NCBI RefSeq assembly: GCF_002797755.1 | Contig: NZ_PGFI01000014.1 | Location: 186,001-250,000, forward strand | DNA length: 64,000 nt | Reading direction: 5' to 3' | Source of the DNA: Brevirhabdus pacifica | GTDB lineage: Bacteria; Pseudomonadota; Alphaproteobacteria; Rhodobacterales; Rhodobacteraceae | In this document: in pieces, positions 9,156-17,934 of the stretch | How positions within the stretch are numbered: position 1 is the stretch's first letter | Layout of the letters: every line of letters starts with the position of its first letter | The notes under the pieces: model-generated | What the model was told of the DNA's origin: nothing | Databases searched by the model: none | The model's input: the letters and a program-made list of their open reading frames with translations, nothing else | Program-made: the position numbers and the translations under genes

Positions 9156-11332
9156 GCGTCGGCGCGGGCGTAAAAGCCCTTGCCCGACGCCGCGACTTCT
9201 TTCAGCAGATCGGGCACGGTGAAGCGTGGGCCGTGACGGCGGCTGAGGTCGTCGCAGATGTCGACCGCCTGCTGCGCGCCGATGATGTCCAGCCAGCTGA
9301 ACGGGCCGCCCGACCAGGGCGCAAAGCCCCAGCCCAGGATCGCGCCCACGTCGCCCTCGCGGATGTCCATCAGCACGTTCTCTTCCAGCGCACGCACGGC
9401 TTCCAGCACCTGGGCCATCATCAGACGGTGCTGCACCTCGGTCAGCTGCGGCTGGTCACCACCGGTGAACTTCTCGCGCAGCCCTTCCCAGATGCCCGTC
9501 CGCTTGCCCGCGTCGTCATAGGCGTAGAAGCCCGACTTGGACTTGCGGCCCAGACGGCCCTGATCGAACAGCCAGAACAGCACCTCGTCGGCCTCGTCGT
9601 TGTCATAGGCGTCGCCCATCGCGGCACGGGTGGCCTTGGCGATCTTGACGCCAAGGTCGATCGAGGTTTCGTCGTTCAGCTGAAGCGGCCCCAGCGGGAA
9701 GCCCAGCATCTTGGCGGCATTCTCGATCAGCGCGGGCTCGACCCCTTCTTTGACCATGCGCATCCCTTCGTTGATGTAGGGGATGATGCAGCGGTTTGCG
9801 TAGAAGAACCGCGCGTCGTTGACGACGATCGGGGTCTTGCGGATCTGGCGGACGAAATCCAGCGCCTTGGCCACGGCCCGGTCGCCGGTCTGCTTGCCGC
9901 GAATGATCTCGACCAGCAGCATCTTGTCCACGGGGCTGAAGAAGTGGATGCCGATGAACTGCTCGGGACGGCTTGAGGCCTTGGCGAGCGAGGTGATCGG
10001 CAGGGTCGAGGTGTTGGAGGCGAAGATGCAATCCTCGGGGATCACGGCTTCGACCCTGGCGGTGATCTCGGCCTTGACCTGCGGGTCCTCGAACACGGCC
10101 TCGACGATCAGGTCACAGCCCTTCAGCGCCTCGATCTCGGTGGTGGCGGTGATGCGGTCCAGCACTTGGGTCTTGCCCTCGGCCGTAACCTTCTTGCGCG
10201 AGATGCCCTTGTCCAGGATCCCCTCGGAGTAGGATTTGCCACGGTCGGCGGCGGCCTGGTCCTGGTCGATCAGCACGACCTCGATGCCGGCATTGGCGGC
10301 GACATAGGCAATGCCCGCCCCCATCATGCCCGCGCCCAGCACGCCCAGCTTCCTGACGCGCTGGTCGGCCACGCCCTCGGGACGGTTGGCACCTTTCTCA
10401 AGCGCCTCCTTGTTGATGAAGAGCGACCGGATCATCGCCTCGGACGAGGGGTTCATCAGGATGTTGGTGAACCAGCGGGCCTCGATCTTGAGGGCGGTGT
10501 CGAAGGGGACCATCGCGCCTTCGTAGACCGCACCCAGCAGGGCCTTGACCGCCGGGTAGGCGCCCTTGGTCTTGCCGTTGATCATCGCCGCCGCACCGAC
10601 GAAGGTCATGAAACCCGCGGGGTGGTAGGGGGTGCCGCCGGGCATCTTGTAGCCCTTGGCGTCCCACGGCTTAAGAATGTCGGCATCCTTGGCCGACAGC
10701 ACCCACTCGCGGGCCGCAGCCAGCGGATCGGCGACCACCTCATCGACGAGACCCGCGGATTTGGCCTTGGCGGGCTCCATCAGCTTGCCTTCGACAAGGA
10801 AGGGGGCGGCCCCCATCGCGCCCAGCTTGCGCACAAGGCGGGTGGTGCCGCCGGCGCCGGGGAAGATGCCGACCTTGATCTCGGGCAGGCCGATCTTGGC
10901 CTTGGGATTGTCGGCCACGAAGATGCGGTGACAGGCCAGCGGTATCTCAAGCCCGATGCCAAGCGCCGTGCCCGGCAGGGCGGCGGCGACGGGCTTGCCG
11001 CCCTTGTTGGTCTTGGGATCCATGCCCGCGCGTTCGATCTTACGCAAAAGCTGGTGGATCTGCATGATGCCGTCGAAAAGCCCGCGGGCAGGCTGATCGC
11101 CCGCGCTTTGCTTCATCTTGGCGATGATGTTCAGATCCATGCCGCCGGCAAAGCTGTCCTTGCCCGAGGTCAGCACGATGCCCTTGACCGCGTCGTCGGC
11201 GAAGGCCTGATCGAACAGCGCCTCAAGATCCGCGAAGCCCTGCTGGTTCATGACGTTCATCGACTTGTCGGCCACGTCCCAGGTGATGATGGCGACGCCG
11301 TCGGCGTCGGTTTTCATGGTAAAATCGCTCAT
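9137..11332 (-). CDS. fadJ: Multifunctional enoyl-CoA hydratase/3-hydroxyacyl-CoA dehydrogenase
   Basis: 731 residues. An N-terminal crotonase domain (about 1-190) has the hydratase glutamates at E129 (ALGIGLEI) and E151 (LPEIKVGI). A Rossmann NAD domain follows (LGVLGAGMMGAGIAY, near 330) and then the C-terminal 3-hydroxyacyl-CoA dehydrogenase halves. It hydrates enoyl-CoA and oxidises 3-hydroxyacyl-CoA in fatty-acid beta-oxidation, in complex with or beside the thiolase encoded 12 bases upstream. AAGGAG precedes the ATG. The gene ends a minus-strand operon and overlaps the convergent Hint gene by 19 bases. FadB and FadJ types cannot be separated confidently by eye. Confidence 0.9.
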   Translation of the reverse strand: MSDFTMKTDADGVAIITWDVADKSMNVMNQQGFADLEALFDQAFADDAVKGIVLTSGKDSFAGGMDLNIIAKMKQSAGDQPARGLFDGIMQIHQLLRKIERAGMDPKTNKGGKPVAAALPGTALGIGLEIPLACHRIFVADNPKAKIGLPEIKVGIFPGAGGTTRLVRKLGAMGAAPFLVEGKLMEPAKAKSAGLVDEVVADPLAAAREWVLSAKDADILKPWDAKGYKMPGGTPYHPAGFMTFVGAAAMINGKTKGAYPAVKALLGAVYEGAMVPFDTALKIEARWFTNILMNPSSEAMIRSLFINKEALEKGANRPEGVADQRVRKLGVLGAGMMGAGIAYVAANAGIEVVLIDQDQAAADRGKSYSEGILDKGISRKKVTAEGKTQVLDRITATTEIEALKGCDLIVEAVFEDPQVKAEITARVEAVIPEDCIFASNTSTLPITSLAKASSRPEQFIGIHFFSPVDKMLLVEIIRGKQTGDRAVAKALDFVRQIRKTPIVVNDARFFYANRCIIPYINEGMRMVKEGVEPALIENAAKMLGFPLGPLQLNDETSIDLGVKIAKATRAAMGDAYDNDEADEVLFWLFDQGRLGRKSKSGFYAYDDAGKRTGIWEGLREKFTGGDQPQLTEVQHRLMMAQVLEAVRALEENVLMDIREGDVGAILGWGFAPWSGGPFSWLDIIGAQQAVDICDDLSRRHGPRFTVPDLLKEVAASGKGFYARADAQRSAA

Positions 11333-11344
11333 GTCCCGGACTCC

Positions 11345-12556
11345 TTACACGCGTTCGATGATGGTGGCCGCGCCCATGCCGGACGCGATGCACAGGGTGG
11401 CAAGGCCGATGTTCTTGTCGGCCCGCTCCATCTCGTCGAGCAGGGTGCCGATGATGATGGCGCCGGTCGCCCCCAGCGGGTGGCCCATCGCGATGGAGCC
11501 GCCGTTGACGTTCAGCTTGTCGTGGTCAACGTCGAAGGCCTGCATGAAGCGCAGCACCACGGACGAGAATGCCTCGTTCACCTCGAACAGGTCGATGTCA
11601 CCGATGTTCATGCCGCTGTCGCGCAGGATCTTTTCGGTCACGGGCACGGGGCCGGTCAGCATGATGGTGGGGTCGGTGCCGATCTTGGCGGTGGCGCGGA
11701 TGCGGGCGCGGGGCTTGAGGCCATGCACCTCGCCGAATTCCTTCGAGCCGATCAGCACGGCGGCGGCCCCGTCGACGATCCCCGACGAGTTGCCGGCGTG
11801 GTGGATGTGGTTCACCCGCTCCAGATCGGGGTATTTCATCAGCGCGACCTGATCGAAGCCGGGCATCATCTCGCCCATCTCCTTGAACGAGGCTTTCAGC
11901 CCGCCCAGCGACTGCATGTCCGTCTCGGGGCGCATGTATTCGTCATGGTCCAGAATCGGCAGGCCGTTGATGTCGCGCACGGTGATGATCGAGCGGTCGA
12001 ACCGGCCCGCGTCCCACGCCGCCTTGGCGCGGCGCTGGCTTTCAACAGCAAAGGCATCGGCGTCGTCGCGGCTGATGCCGTAACGGGTGGCGATGATGTC
12101 GGCCGAGATGCCCTGAGGCACGAAATAGGTCTTCATCGCCACGGTGGGATCGGCGGCGATGGCGGCGCCGTCGCTGCCCATTGGCACGCGGCCCATCATC
12201 TCGACCCCGCCGGCGACATAGGCCTGACCCGCGCCGCCCATCACCTGATTGGCGGCCAGGTTCACGGCCTCCATGCCGCTGGCGCAGAAGCGGTTGATCG
12301 ACAGGCCCGGCACGCTTTCATCGAAATCCGAGGCCAGCACCGCCGTGCGGGCCAGACATCCACCCTGTTCGCCGACCTGGGTGACGTTCCCCCAGATGAC
12401 ATCCTCGACCGCGCTGGTCTCGAGGTTGTTGCGGTCCTTCACGGCGTTCAGCATGTCGGCCGAGAGGCGGACCGAGGTCACCTCGTGCAGCGCGCCGTCC
12501 TTGCGGCCCTTGCCGCGCGGCGAGCGCACGGCGTCATAGATAAAGGCATCAGCCAT
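11345..12556 (-). CDS. fadA: Acetyl-CoA C-acyltransferase (thiolase)
   Basis: 403 residues, the usual thiolase length. The nucleophile is C91 in NRFCASGMEA. The second active-site elements are H359 in GHPLGATGA and C389 in CIASGMGAA. It cleaves 3-ketoacyl-CoA to acetyl-CoA and a shortened acyl-CoA, completing the beta-oxidation spiral with the downstream multifunctional protein. GAAGGAG precedes the ATG. Its first eight bases overlap the end of the small membrane protein gene, which shows co-transcription with the GST-membrane protein pair. Confidence 0.9.
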   Translation of the reverse strand: MADAFIYDAVRSPRGKGRKDGALHEVTSVRLSADMLNAVKDRNNLETSAVEDVIWGNVTQVGEQGGCLARTAVLASDFDESVPGLSINRFCASGMEAVNLAANQVMGGAGQAYVAGGVEMMGRVPMGSDGAAIAADPTVAMKTYFVPQGISADIIATRYGISRDDADAFAVESQRRAKAAWDAGRFDRSIITVRDINGLPILDHDEYMRPETDMQSLGGLKASFKEMGEMMPGFDQVALMKYPDLERVNHIHHAGNSSGIVDGAAAVLIGSKEFGEVHGLKPRARIRATAKIGTDPTIMLTGPVPVTEKILRDSGMNIGDIDLFEVNEAFSSVVLRFMQAFDVDHDKLNVNGGSIAMGHPLGATGAIIIGTLLDEMERADKNIGLATLCIASGMGAATIIERV

Positions 12557-12929
12557 AGAAGACTCCTTCGAAAACCAGAATGACCCCGAAAAGCAGCAGG
12601 CAGGCGACGATCATCGCCCCCAGCGCAAGGGGCAGTTTCAGATACAGATACGGAACCAGAGCCGCGCCTGCGGGCAGGGCGCGGGGCAGAAGCCAGCCCG
12701 CCAGCGCCACAAGGACGGCGGCGATCAGGCCCAGCTGGAAGAAGGCGGCAAAGCTCATGCCGAACAAGGCGAACCACCCCGCCAGTGCTGCCACCGCGTC
12801 GCCGAAGGGCGAGGGCAGGGCAGGCTGGCCGCGCCCTTCGGGGCTGGCGGCCACGCGCAGCAGAAGGCGCGCGGCGGTCACAAGCGCCAGACCGGGCAAC
12901 AGCCACAGGAGGGTGGTCTCGCGGGTCAT
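12549..12929 (-). CDS. Small membrane protein of the beta-oxidation operon
   Basis: 126 residues, almost wholly hydrophobic, with about four membrane segments and no recognised catalytic motif. The ATG at 12929 overlaps the GST stop (ATGA), and the 3' end overlaps the thiolase start by eight bases. A longer frame starting at 12974 would run 45 bases into the GST gene and is rejected for that reason. Translational coupling on both sides says it is expressed with the fatty-acid genes. Its function is unknown. Confidence 0.6.
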   Translation of the reverse strand: MTRETTLLWLLPGLALVTAARLLLRVAASPEGRGQPALPSPFGDAVAALAGWFALFGMSFAAFFQLGLIAAVLVALAGWLLPRALPAGAALVPYLYLKLPLALGAMIVACLLLFGVILVFEGVFYG

Positions 12930-13555
12930 TTCGGTGGGAACGCCCGCTGCATCATGTCGTAAGGGTGCTTCCACCCCGGCACGGCAGAGATACGGTCAAG
13001 CCAGGCGTCGATGTTGGGCCAGTCTTTGCGGTCGAAGCCGAAGGGCTCGGGGTAATAGAGATAGCTGCAGCAGCTGAGGTCGGCCATCGTCAGGCTCTCG
13101 CCGGCCATCCATTCGCGCCCCTCAAGATGCCCATCCAGAACTTGGTAGGCGGCCTTCAGACGGCCCTGCTGAAAGGCGATCACCTCGGCCGGGCGCTTGT
13201 CCTCGGGCAGGAAGTTCATCAGGAAACGGGTATTGCCGGTGATGGACGAGAACTTGTGGTTGTCCCACAGAACCCAGCGCAGCACCTCGTAACGGTCCTC
13301 GGGCGCGCCGGCCAGTTTGCCGGTCTGGTCCACCACATATTGCTGGATCACGCCCGACTGGGTCAGTTTCAAATCGCCGTCGATCAGCACCGGCACCTCG
13401 CCCATCGGGTTCAGGGCGCGGAATTCGGGGGTGCGGGCCTCTCCGGCGAAGAAATCGACGTGGACGGGTTCCCAGTCCATGCCCGAAAGTTCCAACGCCA
13501 GCGCGGCCTTGTAGGCGTTGCCGGATTCTCCGAAGCAGTAGAGTTTTGCAGTCAT
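12926..13555 (-). CDS. Glutathione S-transferase family protein
   Basis: 209 residues with an N-terminal thioredoxin-like domain. MTAKLYCFGESGNAYKAAL carries the GST-type substrate start with Ser/Asn near the thiolate position, and GEVPVLIDGD is the cis-Pro motif that binds the glutathione backbone. The all-helical C-terminal domain follows, with SLTMADLSCCSYLYY as the N-capping region. Its place in the operon upstream of thiolase suggests conjugation or isomerisation of a reactive acyl or enone intermediate, but no specific reaction can be given. The ATG at 13555 starts family similarity; an in-frame ATG 87 bases upstream would collide with the preceding small gene. Confidence 0.75.
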   Translation of the reverse strand: MTAKLYCFGESGNAYKAALALELSGMDWEPVHVDFFAGEARTPEFRALNPMGEVPVLIDGDLKLTQSGVIQQYVVDQTGKLAGAPEDRYEVLRWVLWDNHKFSSITGNTRFLMNFLPEDKRPAEVIAFQQGRLKAAYQVLDGHLEGREWMAGESLTMADLSCCSYLYYPEPFGFDRKDWPNIDAWLDRISAVPGWKHPYDMMQRAFPPK

Positions 13556-13622
13556 CTCGGTCGTATCTCCCAATCTTTCCCCTGCGCCTTCCGGCCGGGG
13601 CGTATCGCATGTGTCGGTTGCC

Positions 13623-13835
13623 CTAGCGGCGCCTCTCGCCAAGCTCGGCCTTGAACAGGCGCAGGCGGTGCGAAAGGTTGTCGGCGTCCATCACGCTGTT
13701 GAAATGCTCGAACAGGAACGACAGGGCCTCCCCCTCCTCTAGCTCGGCTTCCTTGGCGAAGCGGCGCATGTTGCGATAGGCATCCTCGGTCATTGCGATA
13801 TTGGTTCGGCGCGTCAGACGCAGACGTTTGGCCAT
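13623..13835 (-). CDS. Small conserved-looking cytosolic protein
   Basis: 70 residues, highly charged. It begins MAKRLRLTRRTNIAMTEDAY and ends in an Arg-rich tail. An N-terminal basic strand followed by two helices resembles a ribbon-helix-helix DNA-binding fold, but I cannot assign a family. It has good coding character and lies in the same direction as the genes on both sides (67 bases before GST). It may be a small regulator of this operon. Confidence 0.45.
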   Translation of the reverse strand: MAKRLRLTRRTNIAMTEDAYRNMRRFAKEAELEEGEALSFLFEHFNSVMDADNLSHRLRLFKAELGERRR

Positions 13836-13899
13836 GTGGGACTCCGGGCTGTGGGGCGGTGTCCGCGCAGGCTGTCACATCTGTCGCCCTGTCGCCAGA

Positions 13900-13937
13900 G
13901 GCCCGGACGGGGGGCCGTTCTGCTCCCCGTCCGGCCC
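13900..13937 (-). terminator. Hairpin after the acyl-CoA dehydrogenase gene
   Basis: A 13-bp nearly perfect GC stem (GGCCCGGACGGGG against CCCCGTCCGGCCC) with an 11-base loop lies just past the dehydrogenase stop on the minus strand. There is no clear T tract, so it may be a weak terminator or an mRNA-stabilising stem. Confidence 0.45.
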
Positions 13938-13941
13938 CCGA

Positions 13942-15720
13942 TCAGAAGGCGTCGGCCTCCAGCGCCATGACGGTGTCGGCGCCGCTTTGAATGCGGGCCA
14001 GATGCATCCCCGTCGCCGGCAACTGCCGCGCCATGTAATAGCGCCCGGTCGCCAGCTTGGCGTTCAGGAAGTCGGTCTCCGAGGCACCGGCGTCCAGACC
14101 CTCCAGCGCCGCCTTGCCCATCCGCGCCCACATCAGACCAAGGCAGACATGCCCGAAGAGATGCAGGAAGTCGGTCGAGCCGGCCAGCGCGTGGTTCGGG
14201 TTCTTGGCCGCGGTCTGCATGAAGTAGGTGGCCGCCGCCTGCAGGTCCTTGGACGCGGCTTTCAACGGATCAAGGAAGTCCTTGGCCAGACGCTCTTCAT
14301 CCTTGTTCTCGGCGATGAAGGTCTTCACCAGATCGAAGAAGGCCATGACATGCTTGCCGCCGTCCAACGCCAGCTTGCGCCCGACCAGATCCAGCGCCTG
14401 CACGCCGTTGGCGCCTTCGTAAATCATGGCGATACGGGCGTCGCGGGCGAACTGGGACATGCCCCATTCCTCGATGTAGCCATGCCCGCCAAAGACTTGC
14501 TGGGCCTGCACCGTCATGTCGAAGCCCTTGTCGGTCTGGAACCCCTTGATGACCGGCGTCAGCAAAGAGATCAGGCCGTCGGCCTCGGCATCGCCGGCCC
14601 GGTGGGCGCGGTCGATCAGATGGGCCCCCCAGAAGGTCAGCGCGCGCGCCCCTTCGACAAAGCTTTTCTGGTCCATCAGGCTGCGGCGGATGTCGGGATG
14701 CACGATGATCGGATCGGCGGGACCGTCGGGGTTCTTGGCCCCGGTCACGTCACGGCCCTGAAGCCGGTCCTTGGCGTAGGCCACGGCGTTCTGATAGGCC
14801 GCCTCCGCCTGGGCATAGCCCTGAAGGCCGACGCCCAGCCGGGCCTCGTTCATCATGGTGAACATCGCCCGCATGCCCTTGTCGGCCGTCCCCAGCAGAT
14901 AGCCGGTGGCCCCGTCGTAGTTCATCACGCAGGTGGCGTTGCCGTGAATGCCCATCTTCTCTTCGAGGTTGCCACAGGTGACCGCGTTGCGATCGCCAAG
15001 GCTGCCGTCCTCGTTCACCATGAACTTCGGCACGATGAAAAGCGAAATGCCCTTGATGCCCGCGGGCGCGCCGGTGATCCGGGCCAGCACCAGATGGATG
15101 ATGTTGTCGGCCATGTCATGCTCACCGGCCGAGATGAAGATCTTCTGGCCGGTGATGCGGTAGCTGCCGTCGTCCTGCGGTTCGGCCTTGGAGCGCATGA
15201 GCCCAAGGTCGGTGCCGCAATGAGGCTCGGTCAGGTTCATGGTGCCGGTCCACTCGCAGGTCACCATTTTCGGCAGATAGGTCTGTTTCTGCGCGTCGGT
15301 GCCGTGGGCGTGGATCGCGGAATAGGCACCGTGGGTCAGGCCCTGATACATATTGAAGGCCATGTTGGCCGACACGAAGATCTCGCCCACTGCGGTGCCC
15401 AGCAGATAGGGCATGCCCTGACCGCCATATTCGGGATCGCAGTCCAGCGCGGTCCAGCCGCCTTCGCGCAGCTTGTCGAACGCCTCGGAAAAGCCCTTGG
15501 GCGTGCGTACGACGCCGTTTTCCAGGGTGCAGCCCTCGTGATCGCCCACCGGATTCAGCGGCGCCAGCACGTCCGAGGCCAGCTTGCCGGCCTCTTCCAG
15601 AACGGGGGCGGTGAAATCGGCCTCCAGATCGTCATAACCGGGGATGTCGGTCTCGGTGACCTTGAGGACATCGTGAAGCAGGAACTGCATGTCCCGGACG
15701 GGCGCCGTGTAGGATGGCAT
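13942..15720 (-). CDS. Acyl-CoA dehydrogenase (DmdC type)
   Basis: 592 residues, the length of the DmdC/AidB-like branch that carries an extra C-terminal domain, rather than the usual 380. The FAD acyl-CoA dehydrogenase core is seen in [16 protein letters not shown] (flavin and substrate loop), in [13 protein letters not shown], and in the C-terminal [13 protein letters not shown], which includes the region of the catalytic Glu. It oxidises an acyl-CoA to the enoyl-CoA. In DmdC the substrate is 3-methylmercaptopropionyl-CoA, but many homologues act on ordinary acyl-CoAs. The start at 15720 follows GAAAGG and fits family length; an ATG 27 bases upstream lacks a site. It lies downstream of a MerR gene in the same direction. 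Confidence 0.85.
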   Translation of the reverse strand: MPSYTAPVRDMQFLLHDVLKVTETDIPGYDDLEADFTAPVLEEAGKLASDVLAPLNPVGDHEGCTLENGVVRTPKGFSEAFDKLREGGWTALDCDPEYGGQGMPYLLGTAVGEIFVSANMAFNMYQGLTHGAYSAIHAHGTDAQKQTYLPKMVTCEWTGTMNLTEPHCGTDLGLMRSKAEPQDDGSYRITGQKIFISAGEHDMADNIIHLVLARITGAPAGIKGISLFIVPKFMVNEDGSLGDRNAVTCGNLEEKMGIHGNATCVMNYDGATGYLLGTADKGMRAMFTMMNEARLGVGLQGYAQAEAAYQNAVAYAKDRLQGRDVTGAKNPDGPADPIIVHPDIRRSLMDQKSFVEGARALTFWGAHLIDRAHRAGDAEADGLISLLTPVIKGFQTDKGFDMTVQAQQVFGGHGYIEEWGMSQFARDARIAMIYEGANGVQALDLVGRKLALDGGKHVMAFFDLVKTFIAENKDEERLAKDFLDPLKAASKDLQAAATYFMQTAAKNPNHALAGSTDFLHLFGHVCLGLMWARMGKAALEGLDAGASETDFLNAKLATGRYYMARQLPATGMHLARIQSGADTVMALEADAF

Positions 15721-15787
15721 TTGGGTGCGACCTTTCTTGGAATTCAACTTGGACGTGGCGCCCGCCCCGCAGGGGCGGCGCGCGGGT

Positions 15788-16186
15788 TCACTCGGCGGCG
15801 GCCTGCTGGCGCAGCGCGTTGATCATCTGGTCACCCCAGTTAAGCTGCTCCTGCAGCTCCTCGATGGCGATGGTGAGCTCGTCGCGCTGGGCGATCATCG
15901 CCGCAAGGCGTTCGCGCCCGACGGCGCAGGTGCGCGTCAACTGGGTGATCTGCTGATCGTCGAGATCGTAGAGCGACAGAAGCTGCCGGATCTCTTCAAG
16001 ACTGAAGCCAAAACGCTTGCCGCGCAGGATCAACTTCAGACGTGCCCGGTCCCGCTTGCTGAACAGGCGTTTCTGCCCATCGCGCAGCGGCGAAAGAAGT
16101 TCCTTGGCCTCGTAGAACCGCAGGGTGCGCGCGGTGACGCCGAAGGCATCGCACATCTCGCGGATGGTAAGATATTCGTCTGTCAC
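15788..16186 (-). CDS. MerR-family transcriptional regulator
   Basis: 132 residues. The winged-helix MerR DNA-binding domain occupies 1-75 ([20 protein letters not shown], then [14 protein letters not shown]), followed by a long coiled-coil dimerisation helix (about 80-120). No Cys-rich metal loop is present, so the effector is likely an acyl-CoA or other organic ligand, as in LiuR-type regulators of branched-chain and fatty-acid catabolism. It directly precedes the DmdC-type gene and is probably autoregulated from the palindromes upstream. A second MerR gene of very similar design lies 229 bases further upstream on the same strand. Confidence 0.85.
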   Translation of the reverse strand: MTDEYLTIREMCDAFGVTARTLRFYEAKELLSPLRDGQKRLFSKRDRARLKLILRGKRFGFSLEEIRQLLSLYDLDDQQITQLTRTCAVGRERLAAMIAQRDELTIAIEELQEQLNWGDQMINALRQQAAAE

Positions 16187-16414
16187 TGGAAAATTCCCCT
16201 TCAGTACCGATTACAGCCCGAGGATTGAGGGAATTCGAACGTAAATCAAGACAAGGTTGACGCGAACGTCAGGCGACGTCACGTCACGTTTACGCTTACG
16301 TAAGGTTATGGCGTTGCGAGGCCTGCCGCCGGTCCAGATCAGCGGCCCGCGCGGCGGGGAATGGCACCTCGGATGCTGGTAAAACCACTCGGGGGTGGGT
16401 GCCCCCGGCGCGTG
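16187..16414 (-). promoter_or_regulatory. Putative MerR operator region
   Basis: 228 bases without a gene. It contains two palindromes of ACGT type: TGACG-N4-CGTCA at 16258-16271 and a perfect CTTACGTAAG at 16295-16304 (within TTTACGCTTACGTAAG). These resemble the TTTACGTnnACGTAAA-like sites known for LiuR-family MerR proteins. They lie upstream of the first MerR gene and past the end of the second. Confidence 0.4.
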
Positions 16415-16783
16415 CTAGCCGATCCGCTTGGCGGTGTCGTCGCGCATCCGTTCCAGCTCGGCGATGGTCTCGGCCAGCTCGTTCTGCTGGCGGCGCAGCT
16501 CCTCGAGCTGCTCGGAGGCGATGTCCACCCAGGCCCGAAGCTGCGCGTCGGTGCCTTCTTCTTCGTAGATCAGAAGGAAACGTCGAATCGTCTCGAGGGA
16601 GAAACCGAAGCGGCGCCCCCGCATGATGAGAGTCATCCGCGCCTCTTCGCGCGGGCCATAGAACCGGTTGCGCCCCTGCTTCTGGGGGGTCAGCAGTTCG
16701 ATATACTCGTAATACCGTAGCGTTCGCGGTGTGACGTCGAATTTCGCGCACATCTCCTTGAACGATAAGGGTGATCCGCTCAT
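16415..16783 (-). CDS. MerR-family transcriptional regulator (second copy)
   Basis: 122 residues: a MerR winged-helix domain (LSFKEMCAKFDVTPRTLRYY, then RNRFYGPREEARMTL) and a C-terminal coiled coil rich in Glu and Arg. It parallels its neighbour motif for motif (RGRRFGFSLETIRR against [14 protein letters not shown]), so the two probably arose by tandem duplication. The ATG at 16783 is used because the ATG 12 bases upstream lies inside the GGGAGGGAG ribosome-binding sequence itself. No metal-binding cysteines are seen. It likely controls fatty-acid or related acyl-CoA genes. Confidence 0.82.
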   Translation of the reverse strand: MSGSPLSFKEMCAKFDVTPRTLRYYEYIELLTPQKQGRNRFYGPREEARMTLIMRGRRFGFSLETIRRFLLIYEEEGTDAQLRAWVDIASEQLEELRRQQNELAETIAELERMRDDTAKRIG

Positions 16784-16926
16784 GCTCCCTCCCATGTGTA
16801 GAACAAGAGTGCACTAATGTCCTGCCCATTGGAAGGTAGCGCCAGAAACGGATATGGCCAATCCTCATAACCCAAGGGGCGACTCGGTCTGCCTGATCGG
16901 GGCGTGGCTGGCCGAAAGGAAGCGAA

Positions 16927-17424
16927 ATGAACGACGAAGACCGGATGCAGCGCCTGGCCCGGCAATTCATCGAGGCGATCCCATATTCCAAGGCCCTCTC
17001 GATCACCCTGGACGAGATCGGAGAGGGCGCGGCAGTGCTGTCGATGCCCTATGATCCGGCGCTGGTCGGCGATCCGCAGACCGGGGTGATCCATGGCGGC
17101 GCGGTCTCGGCGCTGATGGATACTTGCGGCGGGGCGGCGGTCATGGCGCACCCCTCGGGACCGATGGCGACCGCGACCATGGACCTGCGCATCGACTACA
17201 TGCGCGCGGCAACGCCAGGCCAGCGGATCACGGCGCGGGCCGAATGCTATCACATCACCCGCTCGGTCGCCTTTGTGCGGGCCGTGGCCCTGGACGAGGA
17301 CACCGACCGCCCGGTCGCGACCGCCAGCGGCGCCTTCACGGTCGAGCACAGCCGCCCCGCCCGCAAGGATGAGGCACGGCTGAACATCGACATGCAGACG
17401 GACACGCAGAAGGGGGGCAAATGA
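16927..17424 (+). CDS. PaaI-family hotdog thioesterase
   Basis: 165 residues, single hotdog fold. The motif GVIHGGAVSALMDTCGG (about 57-73) contains the HGG turn and the Asp/Thr positions used by PaaI-type acyl-CoA thioesterases. The enzyme hydrolyses an acyl- or aryl-CoA to free CoA, and the substrate is not predictable. AAGGAAG precedes the ATG. Its stop overlaps the next start (ATGA at 17421-17424), so the two thioesterases are co-expressed and may form a heteromer or act on different chain types. Confidence 0.8.
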   Translation: MNDEDRMQRLARQFIEAIPYSKALSITLDEIGEGAAVLSMPYDPALVGDPQTGVIHGGAVSALMDTCGGAAVMAHPSGPMATATMDLRIDYMRAATPGQRITARAECYHITRSVAFVRAVALDEDTDRPVATASGAFTVEHSRPARKDEARLNIDMQTDTQKGGK

Positions 17425-17924
17425 TGCCGCGAAGCAGACCCGAACCGATGCAGATCGTCAAACAGCGCCGGGACACGGCGCTGGCCACGCTGGTCGGTGG
17501 CGTGCCCTTCGTGGGGTTCCTCGGCATCCGCTTCGACCGTCGGGGGGACGAGCTTACGGCGCTGCTGCCCTTCGCCGAGACGCTTATCGGCAACCCGGCG
17601 CTGCCGGCGCTACATGGGGGCGTCACGGCGGCCTTCCTGGAGGTCGCCGCCATTATCGAGCTGAGCTGGTCGATCCTGTGGGAGGATATCGAGAACGGCC
17701 GCCCGCTGGATGCCTCCATGACGCCGCCGGCCCTGCCGCGCACCATCGACTTTACGGTGGATTACCTGCGTTCGGGCCTGCCGCGCGATGCTTATGCGCG
17801 GGCCCGGGTCGTGCGTTCGGGACGGCGCTATGCCAGCGTCCACGTCGAGGCGTGGCAGGACAACCGCGACCGGCTTTTCGCCCAGGCCACGGGGCATTTC
17901 ATGATGCCGGCCCGCGACACGTGA
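17421..17924 (+). CDS. PaaI-family hotdog thioesterase (second)
   Basis: 167 residues, hotdog fold of the same family as the gene just upstream but clearly diverged. PALHGGVTAAFLEVAAI (about 55-71) has the HGG turn, with Glu where the usual acidic residue stands. DFTVDYLRSGLPRDAYARA is the central strand pair. It probably hydrolyses acyl-CoAs or partners the first thioesterase. It is coupled upstream by ATGA and lies ten bases before the MATE gene, giving a three-gene operon. Confidence 0.75.
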   Translation: MMPRSRPEPMQIVKQRRDTALATLVGGVPFVGFLGIRFDRRGDELTALLPFAETLIGNPALPALHGGVTAAFLEVAAIIELSWSILWEDIENGRPLDASMTPPALPRTIDFTVDYLRSGLPRDAYARARVVRSGRRYASVHVEAWQDNRDRLFAQATGHFMMPARDT

Positions 17925-17934
17925 CCGGCCGGGC

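Noticed and set aside
10166-12583. 805-codon plus-strand open frame opposite the thiolase and FadJ-type genes
   Set aside because: Shadow of well-supported minus-strand genes; no recognisable protein motif and no ribosome site.
13801-15822. 673-codon plus-strand open frame opposite the acyl-CoA dehydrogenase
   Set aside because: Mirror of the coding strand with biased composition; the minus-strand protein has clear family motifs.
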